NCBI RefSeq assembly: GCF_004522095.1 | Contig: NZ_SPUI01000004.1 | Location: 620,001-684,000 of the forward strand | DNA from: Nocardioides sp. 503 | Lineage (GTDB): Bacteria > Actinomycetota > Actinomycetes > Propionibacteriales > Nocardioidaceae | Length of the DNA stretch: 64,000 bases | Direction: 5' to 3' | Shown: piece by piece, positions 48,647-58,044 of the stretch | Layout: every line of letters begins with the position of its first letter | Position numbering within the stretch: the stretch's first letter is position 1 | Made by a program: the position numbers and the translations under genes | The notes under the pieces: generated by a model | What the model saw: the letters and a program-made list of their open reading frames with translations, nothing else | Told to the model about the DNA's origin: nothing | Database searches by the model: none

Positions 48647-51519
48647 GCGCGCCGTCGGGCTCCCGGCGCCGGTGGGTGGCGCACACGCTGTTCGCGGCGT
48701 CGTTCGTCCTGGTCGGGCTGGCCGTGGTGGTCCCCGGGCAGCCGACCGCCGGTGCCTCGGAGGGCGCCCCGGGCGCGGTCACGAAGTCGGTGACCGCCAC
48801 CCGGACCTTCGTGGACCAGAACGGCAACGAGTCCGAGGTGACCCGCAAGAACGTGCGGATGGAGGTCTCCCAGACCGCCGACCTGCGGGGCCGCCAGGAG
48901 ATCCACGTCGCCTGGGACGGCGCGGTCCCCACCGGCGGCGTCATCGGTGATCCCAACGCCTCCGACGGCCGCAACCAGGAGTACCCGTTCGTCCTGCTGC
49001 AGTGCCGCGGCGTCGACACCTCCGGCAAGGTCCCGAAGGGCCAGGCCCGGCTCACGCCGGAGTCCTGCTGGACGCAGACGTCGACCGAGCGCTACCTCGC
49101 GTCCGGCTCCCACACCCCTTCCTGGCGCTTCGACGCCTACGCCGACGCCGACGACCGACGAGCGGTCGTGGGTGCCCCGGACCCGCTGCCCCAGGCGTGC
49201 AGCACCGTCAGCGACCCCCTCAGCGCGCGGTGGCTGCCGTTCCGCGCCGCCGGCGGCGAGGTCTACTACGGCGGACCCGACCCCACCATCGGCTGCTCCG
49301 GACTGCCTCCGGAGTCCGACAGCGCCGAGGCGGGGGGCCTGCCGAGCAACACGACCTACGGCATCACCGGTGCCGACGGCCGCGGAGAGGCGGACTTCGC
49401 GGTGTGGACGTCGGCCGAGAACGCCTCGCTCGGCTGCTCGGCCAGCGTCTCGTGCTCCCTGGTCGCGGTCCCGGTCGTGGGCCTCAGCTGCGACGCCTAC
49501 GGCACCAGGCTGCCGGCCGCGGCGCCCCAGACGACCAAGGACGGCGTCCCGCTGACGGACGCCCAGAAGGCCGCGGCGGACGCGACGTGTCGTCGCACCG
49601 GGGCCTACCTGCCGGGGGAGCCGCGCTCGAGCCAGACGACCGACCAGGCGGTGCGCGGCAACCTGTGGTGGTCGGAGTCCAACTGGCGCAACCGCATCAC
49701 CGTGCCGCTGGACTTCGCCCTGACCGGGTCGGTCTGCGACGTCGTGAGCGCCGAGCCGCCGCAGAAGATCATGGGCTCGGTCGTCCTCAACGAGCTCACC
49801 GCCTCCTGGCAGCCGAAGTTCTGCACGACCGACAGCCTGTTCACCTTCACGCACGTGCAGCAGGCCGACGCGCTCGCGCGCACCCTGGTCGACTCCGGCG
49901 AGATCGAGGCGGCGTTCAGCTCGGCGCCCAAGGCCGACGGCTACCGCAGGCCCGTGGTCCAGGCGCCCGCCGCCGTGGGCGGCTTCGCGATCGCCTTCAA
50001 CATCGACGACGCGAACCGGCAGCGGCGCACGACCCTCCAGCTCAACGCGCGGCTGGTCGCCAAGCTGCTGACGACGTCGTACCCGGCGATGGCCGTCATG
50101 CGCGACAACCACCCGAGCATCGGCGCCAACCCCCTCAACATCACGCTCGACAAGGAGTTCCAGGCGCTCAACCCCGGGCTCCCCGTCTCGGACAACCTCG
50201 AGGCCGCGGCCGCGCTGCAGATCTTCTCGTCCAGCTCGGACCTGATCTGGGCGCTGACGTCGTGGATCGACGCGGACCCCGAGGCCCGGGCCTGGCTCAA
50301 CGGCTACGCCGACCCGTGGGGCATGAAGGTCAACGCCGCCTACCGCGACCTCGACCTGCCCGTGGACAACTGGCCGCTGCGCGACGAGTTCGTGGCGCCG
50401 CAGTACTACCAGAACCAGAACGCCTGCTACGCCAACAGCCCCACGCCCTTCATGCAGCTGATCGCGAACCCCCTGTCCAACCTGGGCGCGGTGCTGCTGA
50501 ACATGCAGTTCGCCAGCTCCTCGGTCGCCACGGTGTGCCGGTACGACGGCTACGACCAGACCACGCTGCCGCTGCGCCAGCAGGGACGCCAGAGCATCGG
50601 GTACCGCTTCGTCCTGGGAGTGGTCCCGCTGTCCGCGGCCCGGCGCTACAACCTGAGCACCGCCTCGCTCCAGACCGTCTCGACGGTCTCTCCGGGCACC
50701 ACCTTCGGCGACGCCACCGGCCGGACCTTCGTCGCGCCGGACGCCGCGGGGCTGAAGGCGGCCACCGCGCTGCTGCACCCCGACGAGGCCCGCCACACCT
50801 GGACCTTCGACTACGAGGCGCTCAGCACCGCGGACGGAGCCGGTGCCTACCCCGGGGTGCTGCCCGTCTACGCCGTCGTCCCGACGGAGGGCCTGGAGCC
50901 GAAGGCGGCGACCAAGCTGGCCAAGATGCTCTGCTACGCCGGCGGCGAGGGCCAGTCGCCCGGAGCGGCCAACGGCCAGCTCCCGGCGGGCTACCTCCCG
51001 ATCACCGAGGCCAACGGCCTGCGCCAGCAGCGGGACTACACGCTGACCGCGGCGGCCGCCGTACGTCGCCAGGCGGGCGAGGTGCCGGCGCTGGACGCGC
51101 CGGTGCCCGACCGCGGCGAGGTCTGCGACTTCCGCACGCCGCTGGCGCCCTCGTCGACGCCGTCGCCGAGCGCGAGCGCGACCGCGCCGGCGCCGGTGAC
51201 CAGTGGGGTCCCGGCTCCCGGGCCGGCCGTCGTCGTCTCGGCCCCGCCCGCCGGGGCGCCCTCGGTGGCGCCGAGTGCCGCAGGTCCGCCGGTCGTGGAG
51301 GCGCAGACCGTGCTCACGGCCGGTCAGTCCTCGATGTTCGGCGCGGTGGGTCCCTACAGCCTGCTGGTGCTGGCCTTCCTCGCCGCGCTCGTGGGCGCGC
51401 TCATGCGCTGGTTCGACCTGATCCGGGCCGGCCTCGCCGGTGCGGCCTCGGAGGCCCGGCTGATGGTCCAGCAGCGCCAGCAGCGCCGGGAGCACGCGCA
51501 GCGCGGTGACGAGCCGTGA
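48643..51519 (+). CDS. Giant surface protein with PstS-like C-terminal half, cassette A
   Basis: A 958-residue exported protein. A signal segment (1-38) is followed by a novel cysteine-bearing domain with EYPFVLLQCRG and an ESCW pair. The central and C-terminal half has binding-protein-like features: LNARLVAKLLTTSYPA then NPLNITLDKEF echoes the PstS Tn-K-I-t-n-W region, and QLPAGYLPITEAN echoes the PstS C-terminal GYxPLP. A Ser/Pro-rich linker leads to one membrane helix (about 905-925) and a basic cytoplasmic tail. Paralogue at 60847. Function is inferred as a phosphate- or ligand-binding envelope component. Confidence 0.82.
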   Translation: MSAPSGSRRRWVAHTLFAASFVLVGLAVVVPGQPTAGASEGAPGAVTKSVTATRTFVDQNGNESEVTRKNVRMEVSQTADLRGRQEIHVAWDGAVPTGGVIGDPNASDGRNQEYPFVLLQCRGVDTSGKVPKGQARLTPESCWTQTSTERYLASGSHTPSWRFDAYADADDRRAVVGAPDPLPQACSTVSDPLSARWLPFRAAGGEVYYGGPDPTIGCSGLPPESDSAEAGGLPSNTTYGITGADGRGEADFAVWTSAENASLGCSASVSCSLVAVPVVGLSCDAYGTRLPAAAPQTTKDGVPLTDAQKAAADATCRRTGAYLPGEPRSSQTTDQAVRGNLWWSESNWRNRITVPLDFALTGSVCDVVSAEPPQKIMGSVVLNELTASWQPKFCTTDSLFTFTHVQQADALARTLVDSGEIEAAFSSAPKADGYRRPVVQAPAAVGGFAIAFNIDDANRQRRTTLQLNARLVAKLLTTSYPAMAVMRDNHPSIGANPLNITLDKEFQALNPGLPVSDNLEAAAALQIFSSSSDLIWALTSWIDADPEARAWLNGYADPWGMKVNAAYRDLDLPVDNWPLRDEFVAPQYYQNQNACYANSPTPFMQLIANPLSNLGAVLLNMQFASSSVATVCRYDGYDQTTLPLRQQGRQSIGYRFVLGVVPLSAARRYNLSTASLQTVSTVSPGTTFGDATGRTFVAPDAAGLKAATALLHPDEARHTWTFDYEALSTADGAGAYPGVLPVYAVVPTEGLEPKAATKLAKMLCYAGGEGQSPGAANGQLPAGYLPITEANGLRQQRDYTLTAAAAVRRQAGEVPALDAPVPDRGEVCDFRTPLAPSSTPSPSASATAPAPVTSGVPAPGPAVVVSAPPAGAPSVAPSAAGPPVVEAQTVLTAGQSSMFGAVGPYSLLVLAFLAALVGALMRWFDLIRAGLAGAASEARLMVQQRQQRREHAQRGDEP

Positions 51520-52499
51520 GCGCGCTGCTCGACCCGGGCCCCACCACCGTCCTGCGCGTCGAGGCGGTGGACTCCTCCCCGCCGCCGGGGGTGGACCGCG
51601 AGCGGCTGCGGATCGGTGCCTCGCAGGTGCTGATGGGCCTGTCGCTGGTGCTGGTCTGGGCCCTGCTCTACCTCTTCGTCCTCAGCGGCCTGGAGCAGGC
51701 CCACGCCCAGAGCGCCCTCTACGGCCGGCTGCGCACGGAGCTCGCCGAGGGCACCGCGCCGACGGGGGCGCCGATCGCCCTGGGCAGCCCGGTCGCCCTG
51801 ATCTCGATCCCGGGCGCGGGGGTCAAGGACCTGGTCGTGGTCGAGGGCAGCCGGCCCACCCAGCTGCAGGACGGCCCCGGCCACATGCTCGGCAGCGTCC
51901 TGCCCGGGCAGCAGGGCGTGAGCGTCGTGGCGGGCCACTCGCTGAGCTTCGGGGGGCCCTTCTCCCGCATCGACGGGCTCACCCGCGGCTCCCTGATCAA
52001 GGTGACCACGGCTCAGGGCAGCTTCGCCTTCGAGGTGCTCGGGGTCCGGACCAAGGGCGACCCGGTCCCGGCGGCCCTCGCGGCCGGGGCGGCCCGGCTC
52101 ACCCTGGTGACCGCCGGTCGCGGCCTCGGGCCGGCCGGGGACGACGTGGAGGTGCCGGACGCCCTGAAGAGCGGGGAGCCGGCCGCGCGGTCGGTGCTCG
52201 ACAACCTCGCGGCCTCGGACTCGGTCTTCGTGGACGCCGAGCTGGCAGCGGGGGTCCCGGCCGGTCCGGTCGCCACGGCCGACCCTGACGCCAAGCTGAT
52301 GACGGTCAGCGCCGACACCACCACGTTGGCGCTGCTCGCGCTGGCCCTGCAGCTGCTCGTCGGCGCGCTCGTGGCGTTCGCGTGGGCCTGGACCCGGTGG
52401 TCGCGCCCGGCCGCCTGGATCGCCCTCGGGCCCGGTGTCCTGGCCACGCTGTGGCTGGCCTCGTCGATCGGGTCCCGGCTGCTGCCGGGTCTCGTCTGA
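51516..52499 (+). CDS. Sortase-like membrane protein lacking the catalytic cysteine
   Basis: A 327-residue protein. An N-terminal helix (about 38-57) is followed by a class-E-like sortase fold: VVVEGSRPTQLQDGPGHMLG, SVLPGQQGVSVVAGH (His 141 kept) and LSFGGPFSRIDGL. The position of the active-site TLxTC reads LTLVTAG, giving Ala200 instead of Cys, and the usual downstream Arg is not evident. Two hydrophobic segments follow the domain (about 270-325), which ordinary class E sortases lack. It cannot act as a transpeptidase by the known mechanism. Coupled by GTGA overlap to the giant protein. Confidence 0.82.
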   Translation: MSALLDPGPTTVLRVEAVDSSPPPGVDRERLRIGASQVLMGLSLVLVWALLYLFVLSGLEQAHAQSALYGRLRTELAEGTAPTGAPIALGSPVALISIPGAGVKDLVVVEGSRPTQLQDGPGHMLGSVLPGQQGVSVVAGHSLSFGGPFSRIDGLTRGSLIKVTTAQGSFAFEVLGVRTKGDPVPAALAAGAARLTLVTAGRGLGPAGDDVEVPDALKSGEPAARSVLDNLAASDSVFVDAELAAGVPAGPVATADPDAKLMTVSADTTTLALLALALQLLVGALVAFAWAWTRWSRPAAWIALGPGVLATLWLASSIGSRLLPGLV

Positions 52500-52614
52500 G
52501 GCCCAGGAGGCACGCGCCTGTCTCACCTGCCAAGACCCGTCACGGCGGGCACGTTCCGTCCCTAGCTTTCACAAGTCAAGTATCTCGGGTGAGTTATTAC
52601 AGAAAGGCTCCACC
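52500..52614 (+). promoter_or_regulatory. Promoter region of the inter-cassette secreted-protein genes
   Basis: 115 bp without an ORF. The right end is AT-rich (TTTCACAAGTCAAGTATC at 52567-52584, then GAGTTATTACAG). TCACC and GTTCC elements at about 52522 and 52553 resemble degenerate PhoP repeat units. AGAAAGG precedes ATG 52615. Confidence 0.4.
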
Positions 52615-53913
52615 ATGACCTACCGACGCAGGACCGCGGCGGCGGCGTTCGTCGCCCTCGCCACGGCCGGCAGCCTGGCCGCGGCGCACTCGCCCGCAGA
52701 GGCCGACTTCTCCCCGCAGCCCCAGGACGTGGTGTCCACGGGCTCGGACATCATCCAGAACTCCTTCAACTTCCTCGCCGACGGCTACGGCCAGCTCCCC
52801 GGCTACAACACCGCCGGCAACCGCTACCGCTTCGTCAACTTCGACTCCTCCGGTGACGCGCAGGGTCGCAGCGCGTTCACCGACCCGCGGCTGCTGCCCA
52901 CCATCACCGGCAACGGCACGCTCGGGGAGAGCGGGGCCAAGTACGTCAAGCAGAGCGACATCAAGCTGCTGAACCCGACCATCTCCCTGCGCGCGGGCCA
53001 GGACCTCGTCGTCCGCCCGAGCGGCGGCGGCGGCGGTGGTCGCGACGCGATCATCAACGACGACCAGCGCTGGATCGACGTGGGCCGCAGCCCCGATGTG
53101 CTGACCCCGGAGAACCAGGCCCTCGCGTTCAGCAAGCTCAACACCAAGCTCCTGCGGGTGCAGATCGCGACCGACCGACAGCTGATCGCCACGTCGACGA
53201 CGACCAACGCGCCCGCGACGATCAGCGCCGAGGCGATCCTCAACATCTACAAGGGCACCTGGAAGACGTGGGGCGACATCCCGGGCTACTCCGGCCCGGC
53301 TCCGACCGAGACCATCGTCCCGCTCCTCCTGCCGACCGACGCCGGGATGTGGAACACCTTCGTGGCCAACGTCCGCAAGCAGAACCCCGGCGTGACCGTC
53401 ACCCCGGACAGCCTGCGGGCCAACCCCAACAGCATCGGCGTGCAGCAGAACGACCCGACCGCGATCACCGCGCTGCCGGAGGCGCAGCGCAAGAACGCGA
53501 TCGTCCCGTTCCCGCGGGGTCGCTTCCGCACGCTCAACAGCGGCTACTACACCGTCACCTCCGACGGGTCGAAGACCAACAACTACAACACCGAGAACGG
53601 TCACCGGACCCCGGCCAGCGCCGCCGGCATCCAGCTCCTCGACGGCACCACCAACACCGACGTCCTCCAGGCCAGCGCGCCCTACGGCGGCAACTTCGCC
53701 TACAACGCGATCATCCGCGAGGACGACCTGCTCAGCGACACCCCGTGGCAGCCGGGCAGCACGCTCAACTGGGTGGAGGCGCTGTTCTACAACCCCGACG
53801 GGCCGGAGCCGTTCGTCCGCACCCCGGCGGGCGAGGCGCTGCTCGAGGCCGCCGGCGTCACGCCGGAGTACCACGTCTTCGGGACCGACAACGCCGAGAT
53901 CGACCTGGAATGA
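52615..53913 (+). CDS. Secreted periplasmic-binding-protein-like protein
   Basis: A 432-residue exported protein. The signal peptide ends about AHSPAEADF (residue 31). The body resembles a type II binding protein: DVVSTGSDIIQNSFNFLADG at the start, SAEAILNIYKGTWKTWGDIP matching the PstS segment that reads IFTGKITNWxD, and VPLLLPTDAGMWNTFVANV in place of the phosphate-binding loop. A poly-Gly run (PSGGGGGGRD) lies near residue 142. It has no lipobox or C-terminal anchor. First of three genes between the two pst cassettes. Confidence 0.8.
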   Translation: MTYRRRTAAAAFVALATAGSLAAAHSPAEADFSPQPQDVVSTGSDIIQNSFNFLADGYGQLPGYNTAGNRYRFVNFDSSGDAQGRSAFTDPRLLPTITGNGTLGESGAKYVKQSDIKLLNPTISLRAGQDLVVRPSGGGGGGRDAIINDDQRWIDVGRSPDVLTPENQALAFSKLNTKLLRVQIATDRQLIATSTTTNAPATISAEAILNIYKGTWKTWGDIPGYSGPAPTETIVPLLLPTDAGMWNTFVANVRKQNPGVTVTPDSLRANPNSIGVQQNDPTAITALPEAQRKNAIVPFPRGRFRTLNSGYYTVTSDGSKTNNYNTENGHRTPASAAGIQLLDGTTNTDVLQASAPYGGNFAYNAIIREDDLLSDTPWQPGSTLNWVEALFYNPDGPEPFVRTPAGEALLEAAGVTPEYHVFGTDNAEIDLE

Positions 53914-54545
53914 GCGCGGACGTCGGCGAGCAGGAGACCACCACCGTGCGCCCCGCGGTCAGGCGGTCCACCCGGACCCGCGTGGTCGCCGCGGTGGCAC
54001 TGGTGGCGGTCGTGGGCGCCGTCGCCTACTGGCGGCTGGCCGGCCAGGACCTCGTGGTGCCCTACGACGACCCGCAGTCGGCGGGGTCGCTGACCCTGTG
54101 CTCGGCCGACGGCGAGGCCGTCACCGAGGGTCGGGTCGACGACACGCCGTTCGCGGGCGTCGTGCTCGGGGAGACCGCCCTTCCCGGGGAGCTCGACCCC
54201 GCCGGGGCCGTCGCCACGCTGTTCGCCTACCAGCCCCGCGAGGGCGTCGACCCCCGCGAGTTCAGCGGGTCGCCGCTCACGGCGGCCCACGTGCTCGCCG
54301 ACCCCGACCGGCCCGCCGTGGGCGTCACCGAGGACGTCTGGAGCGTCGCCGACTTCGTCAGCGCGTTCCCGGCGACCTACGACGGCTACGTCCAGCTCCG
54401 GCTCTACCTCGGCACCCCCGAGGCGGGCACCCTCCAGGAGGACCCCTACGACACCGCCGACCTCCGCGTCGACGGCGACCGCTGGGAGCTCGTCCGAGGA
54501 GGGGACGCCTCGTGCGCCGACGCCGACCCCGCACTCGTCCCATGA
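53910..54545 (+). CDS. Small membrane-anchored extracytoplasmic protein
   Basis: A 211-residue protein. A basic N-terminus and one membrane helix (about 24-42, VVAAVALVAVVGAVAYW) are followed by an acidic extracytoplasmic domain of about 165 residues with two cysteines (LCSAD near 60, ASCADADP near 202). ATG overlaps the previous stop by 4 nt. I recognise no family. It probably cooperates with the secreted binding-protein-like partner. Confidence 0.7.
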   Translation: MSADVGEQETTTVRPAVRRSTRTRVVAAVALVAVVGAVAYWRLAGQDLVVPYDDPQSAGSLTLCSADGEAVTEGRVDDTPFAGVVLGETALPGELDPAGAVATLFAYQPREGVDPREFSGSPLTAAHVLADPDRPAVGVTEDVWSVADFVSAFPATYDGYVQLRLYLGTPEAGTLQEDPYDTADLRVDGDRWELVRGGDASCADADPALVP

Positions 54546-54588
54546 CCGGCCGATCGCTCGGCCACCCCGACCTCTCAAGGAGAACCTG

Positions 54589-55812
54589 ATGCACCCCAGA
54601 GTGAAGAAGACGTGGGTGGGCGCCGTCGGCGTCGCGCTCGCGCTGTCCACGATCGGCGGCGTCGCCCTCGGCGCCGGCGCCGACGACTGGTACACCGGTG
54701 GCAACGCCACGGTGCCCGACCCCGACAAGACCGCCGTCGCGCTCAAGCTCTACGACGGCTCCGGCGCCCAGGTCACCTCCGGCAGCACCACCGCCCCGAT
54801 CGCCGCGTTCGCCGCGGCGGACGGCGCGGTGCGCACGGGTGACGACTACGCCAACCTGTTCGTGCACCTGCCGCAGGCCGACACCGCACCCGGCGCCTGG
54901 CCCGGCGTCCAGGTCACCGGCACCGACAGGTTCGCCGGCGCCGGTGCGGTCGCGGCCCCCGCGGCGCTGACCGGCAAGCCCTACGTCCGCACCACCGGCG
55001 ACGGCTACACCCTCAGCGAGGTGGCCGCCGGGCTGCCCAACGCGGAGACCGGGCCGAGCTTCACCGGCGTCTACGAGCTGCGCCTGCGCACCAGCTCGAA
55101 GGCCGGCGGGGTCAGCAACGAGTACGCCGCGACGTACGTCAAGGTCACCGGCAGCACGTGGACGGTCACGAGCGCTCCCGTCCTGGGCGGCGGCGGCGGC
55201 GAGGCCGAGCCCGTGGCCACGACGACCACGGCCACCTGGCCCTCGGCGCTGACCTACGGGACCGCCGCGAGCGTCAGCGTCACCGTCACCCCGGCCTCGG
55301 GCGAGGCGAAGCCGACCGGTGCCGTGCGCCTCGTGAGCGGGACCACCACGGTGAGCACCGCCCCGCTGACGGCGGCCGGCACCGCGAGCCTGCCGGTGGC
55401 CAGGACCGCCCTGGCGCCGGGCGCGCGCACGCTGAAGGTGGTCTACGCCGGCGCGGCCGACGTGTTCACCGCCTCGGAGTCGGCGCCTCGCGCCTACACC
55501 GTGCGCAAGGCCGCTCCGGGCAGGCCGACGCTCGCGGTGACCAAGAAGCCCAGCGCCAAGAAGGCCGGCGCGGCGACCGTCGCCGTGCCGACCGCCGCCG
55601 GCCTGGTCAAGGCCGCCGGCAAGACGCTGGTCGTGCTCAAGAAGGGCAGGGCGACCAAGCGGGTGACGGTGAACGTCGTCGCCGGCAAGGCCACCGTCAA
55701 GCTGCCCAAGCTCCCCGCCGGGACCTGGACGGTGACCGTCACCTACCAGGGCAGCGCCTACTACCTGGCCTCGACGTCGAAGGTCGTCAAGATCAGGTCG
55801 AAGAAGAAGTAG
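54589..55812 (+). CDS. Secreted Ig-like repeat protein
   Basis: A 407-residue exported protein. The signal peptide ends near ALGAGADDW. A novel 180-residue N-terminal domain precedes a bacterial Ig-like domain (ATWPSALTYGTAASVSVTVT, ending YTVRK) and a Lys-rich C-terminal Ig-like repeat (KSKKAG-type strands, VTYQGSAYYLASTSKVVKI). It carries no anchor or sorting signal. AAGGAGA precedes ATG. It ends the inter-cassette group and is closed by a strong hairpin. Confidence 0.78.
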   Translation: MHPRVKKTWVGAVGVALALSTIGGVALGAGADDWYTGGNATVPDPDKTAVALKLYDGSGAQVTSGSTTAPIAAFAAADGAVRTGDDYANLFVHLPQADTAPGAWPGVQVTGTDRFAGAGAVAAPAALTGKPYVRTTGDGYTLSEVAAGLPNAETGPSFTGVYELRLRTSSKAGGVSNEYAATYVKVTGSTWTVTSAPVLGGGGGEAEPVATTTTATWPSALTYGTAASVSVTVTPASGEAKPTGAVRLVSGTTTVSTAPLTAAGTASLPVARTALAPGARTLKVVYAGAADVFTASESAPRAYTVRKAAPGRPTLAVTKKPSAKKAGAATVAVPTAAGLVKAAGKTLVVLKKGRATKRVTVNVVAGKATVKLPKLPAGTWTVTVTYQGSAYYLASTSKVVKIRSKKK

Positions 55813-55841
55813 GGGTGGACCCACACCCGCACCGTCCGCGT

Positions 55842-55868
55842 GGTGCCGGCGACCTGGTCGCCGGCACC
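55842..55868 (+). terminator. Strong hairpin before pstB
   Basis: GGTGCCGGCGACC-T-GGTCGCCGGCACC, 13 complementary bases on each side. It separates the secreted-protein genes from pstB 30 bp later, so it may act as a partial terminator or as an RNA-stability element. Confidence 0.7.
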
Positions 55869-55898
55869 GCGCGGTCACCCCACCAGGAGGAGGACGTC

Positions 55899-56798
55899 AT
55901 GACCGGCGACCGGACCGACGTACTGCCGAGCATCGGCGACCAGCACGCGAGCACGACCGTGATCCCGGCGGTCCCCGCGGTGCCGGCGATCCCCGCCGCA
56001 CCGTCGGGGCCGCCCGTCCCGACGACGGCCAGCCTGGAGGCCGAGCGGGTGTCGGCGTGGTTCGGGCAGCGCAAGGTGCTCGACCGGGTCAGCCTCGAGA
56101 TGCCGGCCGGGCGGGTGACCGCGCTGATCGGGCCGTCGGGCTGCGGCAAGTCGACCTTCCTGCGGATCCTCAACCGGATGCACGAGCTGGTGCCGAGCGC
56201 GGCCCTGGCGGGGGAGGTGCGCCTCGACGGCCAGGACATCTACGCCCCCGAGCGCCGCCTGACCGATGCCCGCAAGGCCATCGGCATGGTCTTCCAGAAG
56301 CCCAACCCGTTCCCCGCGATGTCGATCCAGGACAACGTGCTGGCCGGTCTGAGGCTGACCGGGACCAAGATCGGCAAGGGCGAGCGGGAGGGCCTGGTCG
56401 AGGAGTCCCTCGTGCGGGCCGGCCTGTGGCTCGAGGTGAAGGACCGCCTCAAGCAGCCCGGGTCCGCCCTCTCCGGCGGTCAGCAGCAGCGGCTGTGCAT
56501 CGCCCGGTCCCTCGCGGTGCGCCCGCGGGTGCTGCTCATGGACGAGCCCTGCTCGGCGCTGGACCCCACCTCCACGCGCGTCGTCGAGGAGACCATCCAG
56601 CAGATCGCCGCCGACGTGACCATCGTGATCGTCACGCACAACATGCAGCAGGCCCACCGGGTCTCCCACCAGTGCGCGTTCTTCCTGGCCGCGCACGGCA
56701 CTCCCGGCGTCATCGTCGAGCACGGCCCGACCGACACGATCTTCGACAACCCCCAGGACCAGCGCACCTCCGACTACGTCAACGGTCGTTTCGGCTGA
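55899..56798 (+). CDS. pstB: Phosphate ABC transporter ATPase PstB
   Basis: A 299-residue ATPase. Walker A is LIGPSGCGKSTFLR (about 75-88), the Q-loop region is GMVFQKPNPFPAMS (a PstB hallmark), the signature is ALSGGQQQRLCIAR and Walker B is VLLMDEPCSALDPTST. A 45-residue Val/Pro/Ala N-terminal extension is unusual. It is the only ATPase gene among the four pst permease genes in the window and presumably powers both pairs. AGGAGGAGG precedes ATG 55899. Confidence 0.95.
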   Translation: MTGDRTDVLPSIGDQHASTTVIPAVPAVPAIPAAPSGPPVPTTASLEAERVSAWFGQRKVLDRVSLEMPAGRVTALIGPSGCGKSTFLRILNRMHELVPSAALAGEVRLDGQDIYAPERRLTDARKAIGMVFQKPNPFPAMSIQDNVLAGLRLTGTKIGKGEREGLVEESLVRAGLWLEVKDRLKQPGSALSGGQQQRLCIARSLAVRPRVLLMDEPCSALDPTSTRVVEETIQQIAADVTIVIVTHNMQQAHRVSHQCAFFLAAHGTPGVIVEHGPTDTIFDNPQDQRTSDYVNGRFG

Positions 56799-56821
56799 CC
56801 GCCCGACGTCCCCGACCCGTC

Positions 56822-56856
56822 CCGACCCACCCCGGCCTCCCGCCTGGGTGGGTCGG
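56822..56856 (+). terminator. Terminator after pstB
   Basis: CCGACCCACCC pairs with its perfect complement at 56846-56856 across a 13-nt loop, 23 bp after the stop. Confidence 0.65.
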
Positions 56857-56895
56857 ACTATGTCGGGATGGCCCGTTGTGACTACGTCACGGGCT

Positions 56896-56973
56896 GTTCG
56901 CTGACCTGTTCGGCAAAGCAGGCAGCGCTCTTCTTCTGCCGTTCACCCAGGACCGCACGACCGTTCCGCTGTC
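56896..56973 (+). promoter_or_regulatory. PhoP-box-like direct repeats upstream of cassette B
   Basis: GTTCACCCAGG (56941-56951) fits the streptomycete PHO-box unit GKTCAYYYRSG at every position. Related GTTCG units start at 56896 and 56908 and a GTTCC unit at 56963. The starts at 56908, 56941 and 56963 are multiples of 11 bp apart, the phasing of PhoP sites. The 232-bp gap to 57031 has no ORF. Confidence 0.6.
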
Positions 56974-57030
56974 CTCCTGAGACTTTGGGCTGTTCTCGTA
57001 GATCCGCCTTTCGTCTGGGAAAGCCTTCTG

Positions 57031-58044
57031 TTGACAACGATTCCTGCGCCCGCGCCCGAAGTGGCGGACGTGCGACCCCGCAAGCTCTCGCGGAGGTCGA
57101 CCGGGGCCGACGCCGTCTTCGAGCACGGCGCCCGCGCCGTCGGGGCCAGCGTGCTCGTCATCACGGGCGGCGTCGGTGTGTTCCTCGCCTGGCAGGCCTA
57201 CCCGACGCTCAAGCGCTACGGCCTGAGCTTCTTCACCGAGTCCCAGTGGGCGCCCGACCAGGACGTCATCGGCATCGCCGCCGTCCTCACCGGGACCGTG
57301 TCGGTGGCGCTGGTCGCGATGACGTTCGCGTTCCCGCTGTCGGTGCTGGTGGCGCTCTACATCAGCGAGTACGCGCCCGCGCGGATCCGCTCGACGCTGG
57401 TGTCGCTGGTCGACCTCATGGCGGCGGTGCCGTCCATCGTCTACGGCCTGTGGGGCTTCTTCCTGATCATGCCGTACGCCGCCGAGCTGGCCCTGTGGCT
57501 GCAGCGCAACTTCGGGTGGCTGCCGTTCTTCAAGGTCGAGAACACCGACCCCGACGCCGCCGTCTGGGACACCAGCCGCTACGTCGCCAGCGCGTTCTGC
57601 GCCGGCATCGCGGTCGCGATGATGGTGATGCCGATGGCCTGCGCGGTGATGCGCCAGGTGTTCTCGCAGACCCCCCAGGGCGAGAAGGAGGCCGCGCTCG
57701 CGCTCGGCGCCACCCGCTGGGGCATGGTCACCTCCGTCGTGCTGCCCTTCGGCCGCGGCGGTGTCATCGGCGGCACCATGCTCGGGCTGGGCCGCGCGCT
57801 CGGCGAGACGATCGCGGTCGTCCTGATCGTGTCGCCGGCGTTCGAGATCAAGCCGCGCATCCTCGAGGTCGGCACCAGCACCGTCAGCTCCCTGATCGCG
57901 GGCCGCTTCGGCGAGGCCAGCACCTCCCAGCTCTCCGCCCTGCTGGCGGCCGGCTTCGTGCTCTTCGTCATCACGCTCATCGTCAACACCCTGGCCGCGG
58001 TCGTGGTCAACCGCAGCCGCTCCGGCGCCGGGACCGACGCATGA
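57031..58044 (+). CDS. pstC: Phosphate ABC transporter permease PstC, cassette B
   Basis: A 337-residue PstC paralogue. It shares with cassette A the segments KRYGLSFFTESQW, SLVDLMAAVPSIVYGLWG, GEKEAALALGATRWGMV and GTSTVSSLIAGRF. Six membrane helices follow a 40-residue cytoplasmic tail. The start is TTG 57031, with GGGAAAG eight bases upstream; no better start lies in frame. PhoP-like repeats are just upstream, so expression under phosphate limitation is likely. Confidence 0.92.
   Translation: MTTIPAPAPEVADVRPRKLSRRSTGADAVFEHGARAVGASVLVITGGVGVFLAWQAYPTLKRYGLSFFTESQWAPDQDVIGIAAVLTGTVSVALVAMTFAFPLSVLVALYISEYAPARIRSTLVSLVDLMAAVPSIVYGLWGFFLIMPYAAELALWLQRNFGWLPFFKVENTDPDAAVWDTSRYVASAFCAGIAVAMMVMPMACAVMRQVFSQTPQGEKEAALALGATRWGMVTSVVLPFGRGGVIGGTMLGLGRALGETIAVVLIVSPAFEIKPRILEVGTSTVSSLIAGRFGEASTSQLSALLAAGFVLFVITLIVNTLAAVVVNRSRSGAGTDA

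Noticed and set aside
48190..51495. A 1101-codon minus-strand frame opposite the giant surface protein
   Set aside because: Antisense shadow. The plus-strand protein has signal peptide, membrane helix and a paralogue; the minus frame has Arg/Gly/His repeats only.
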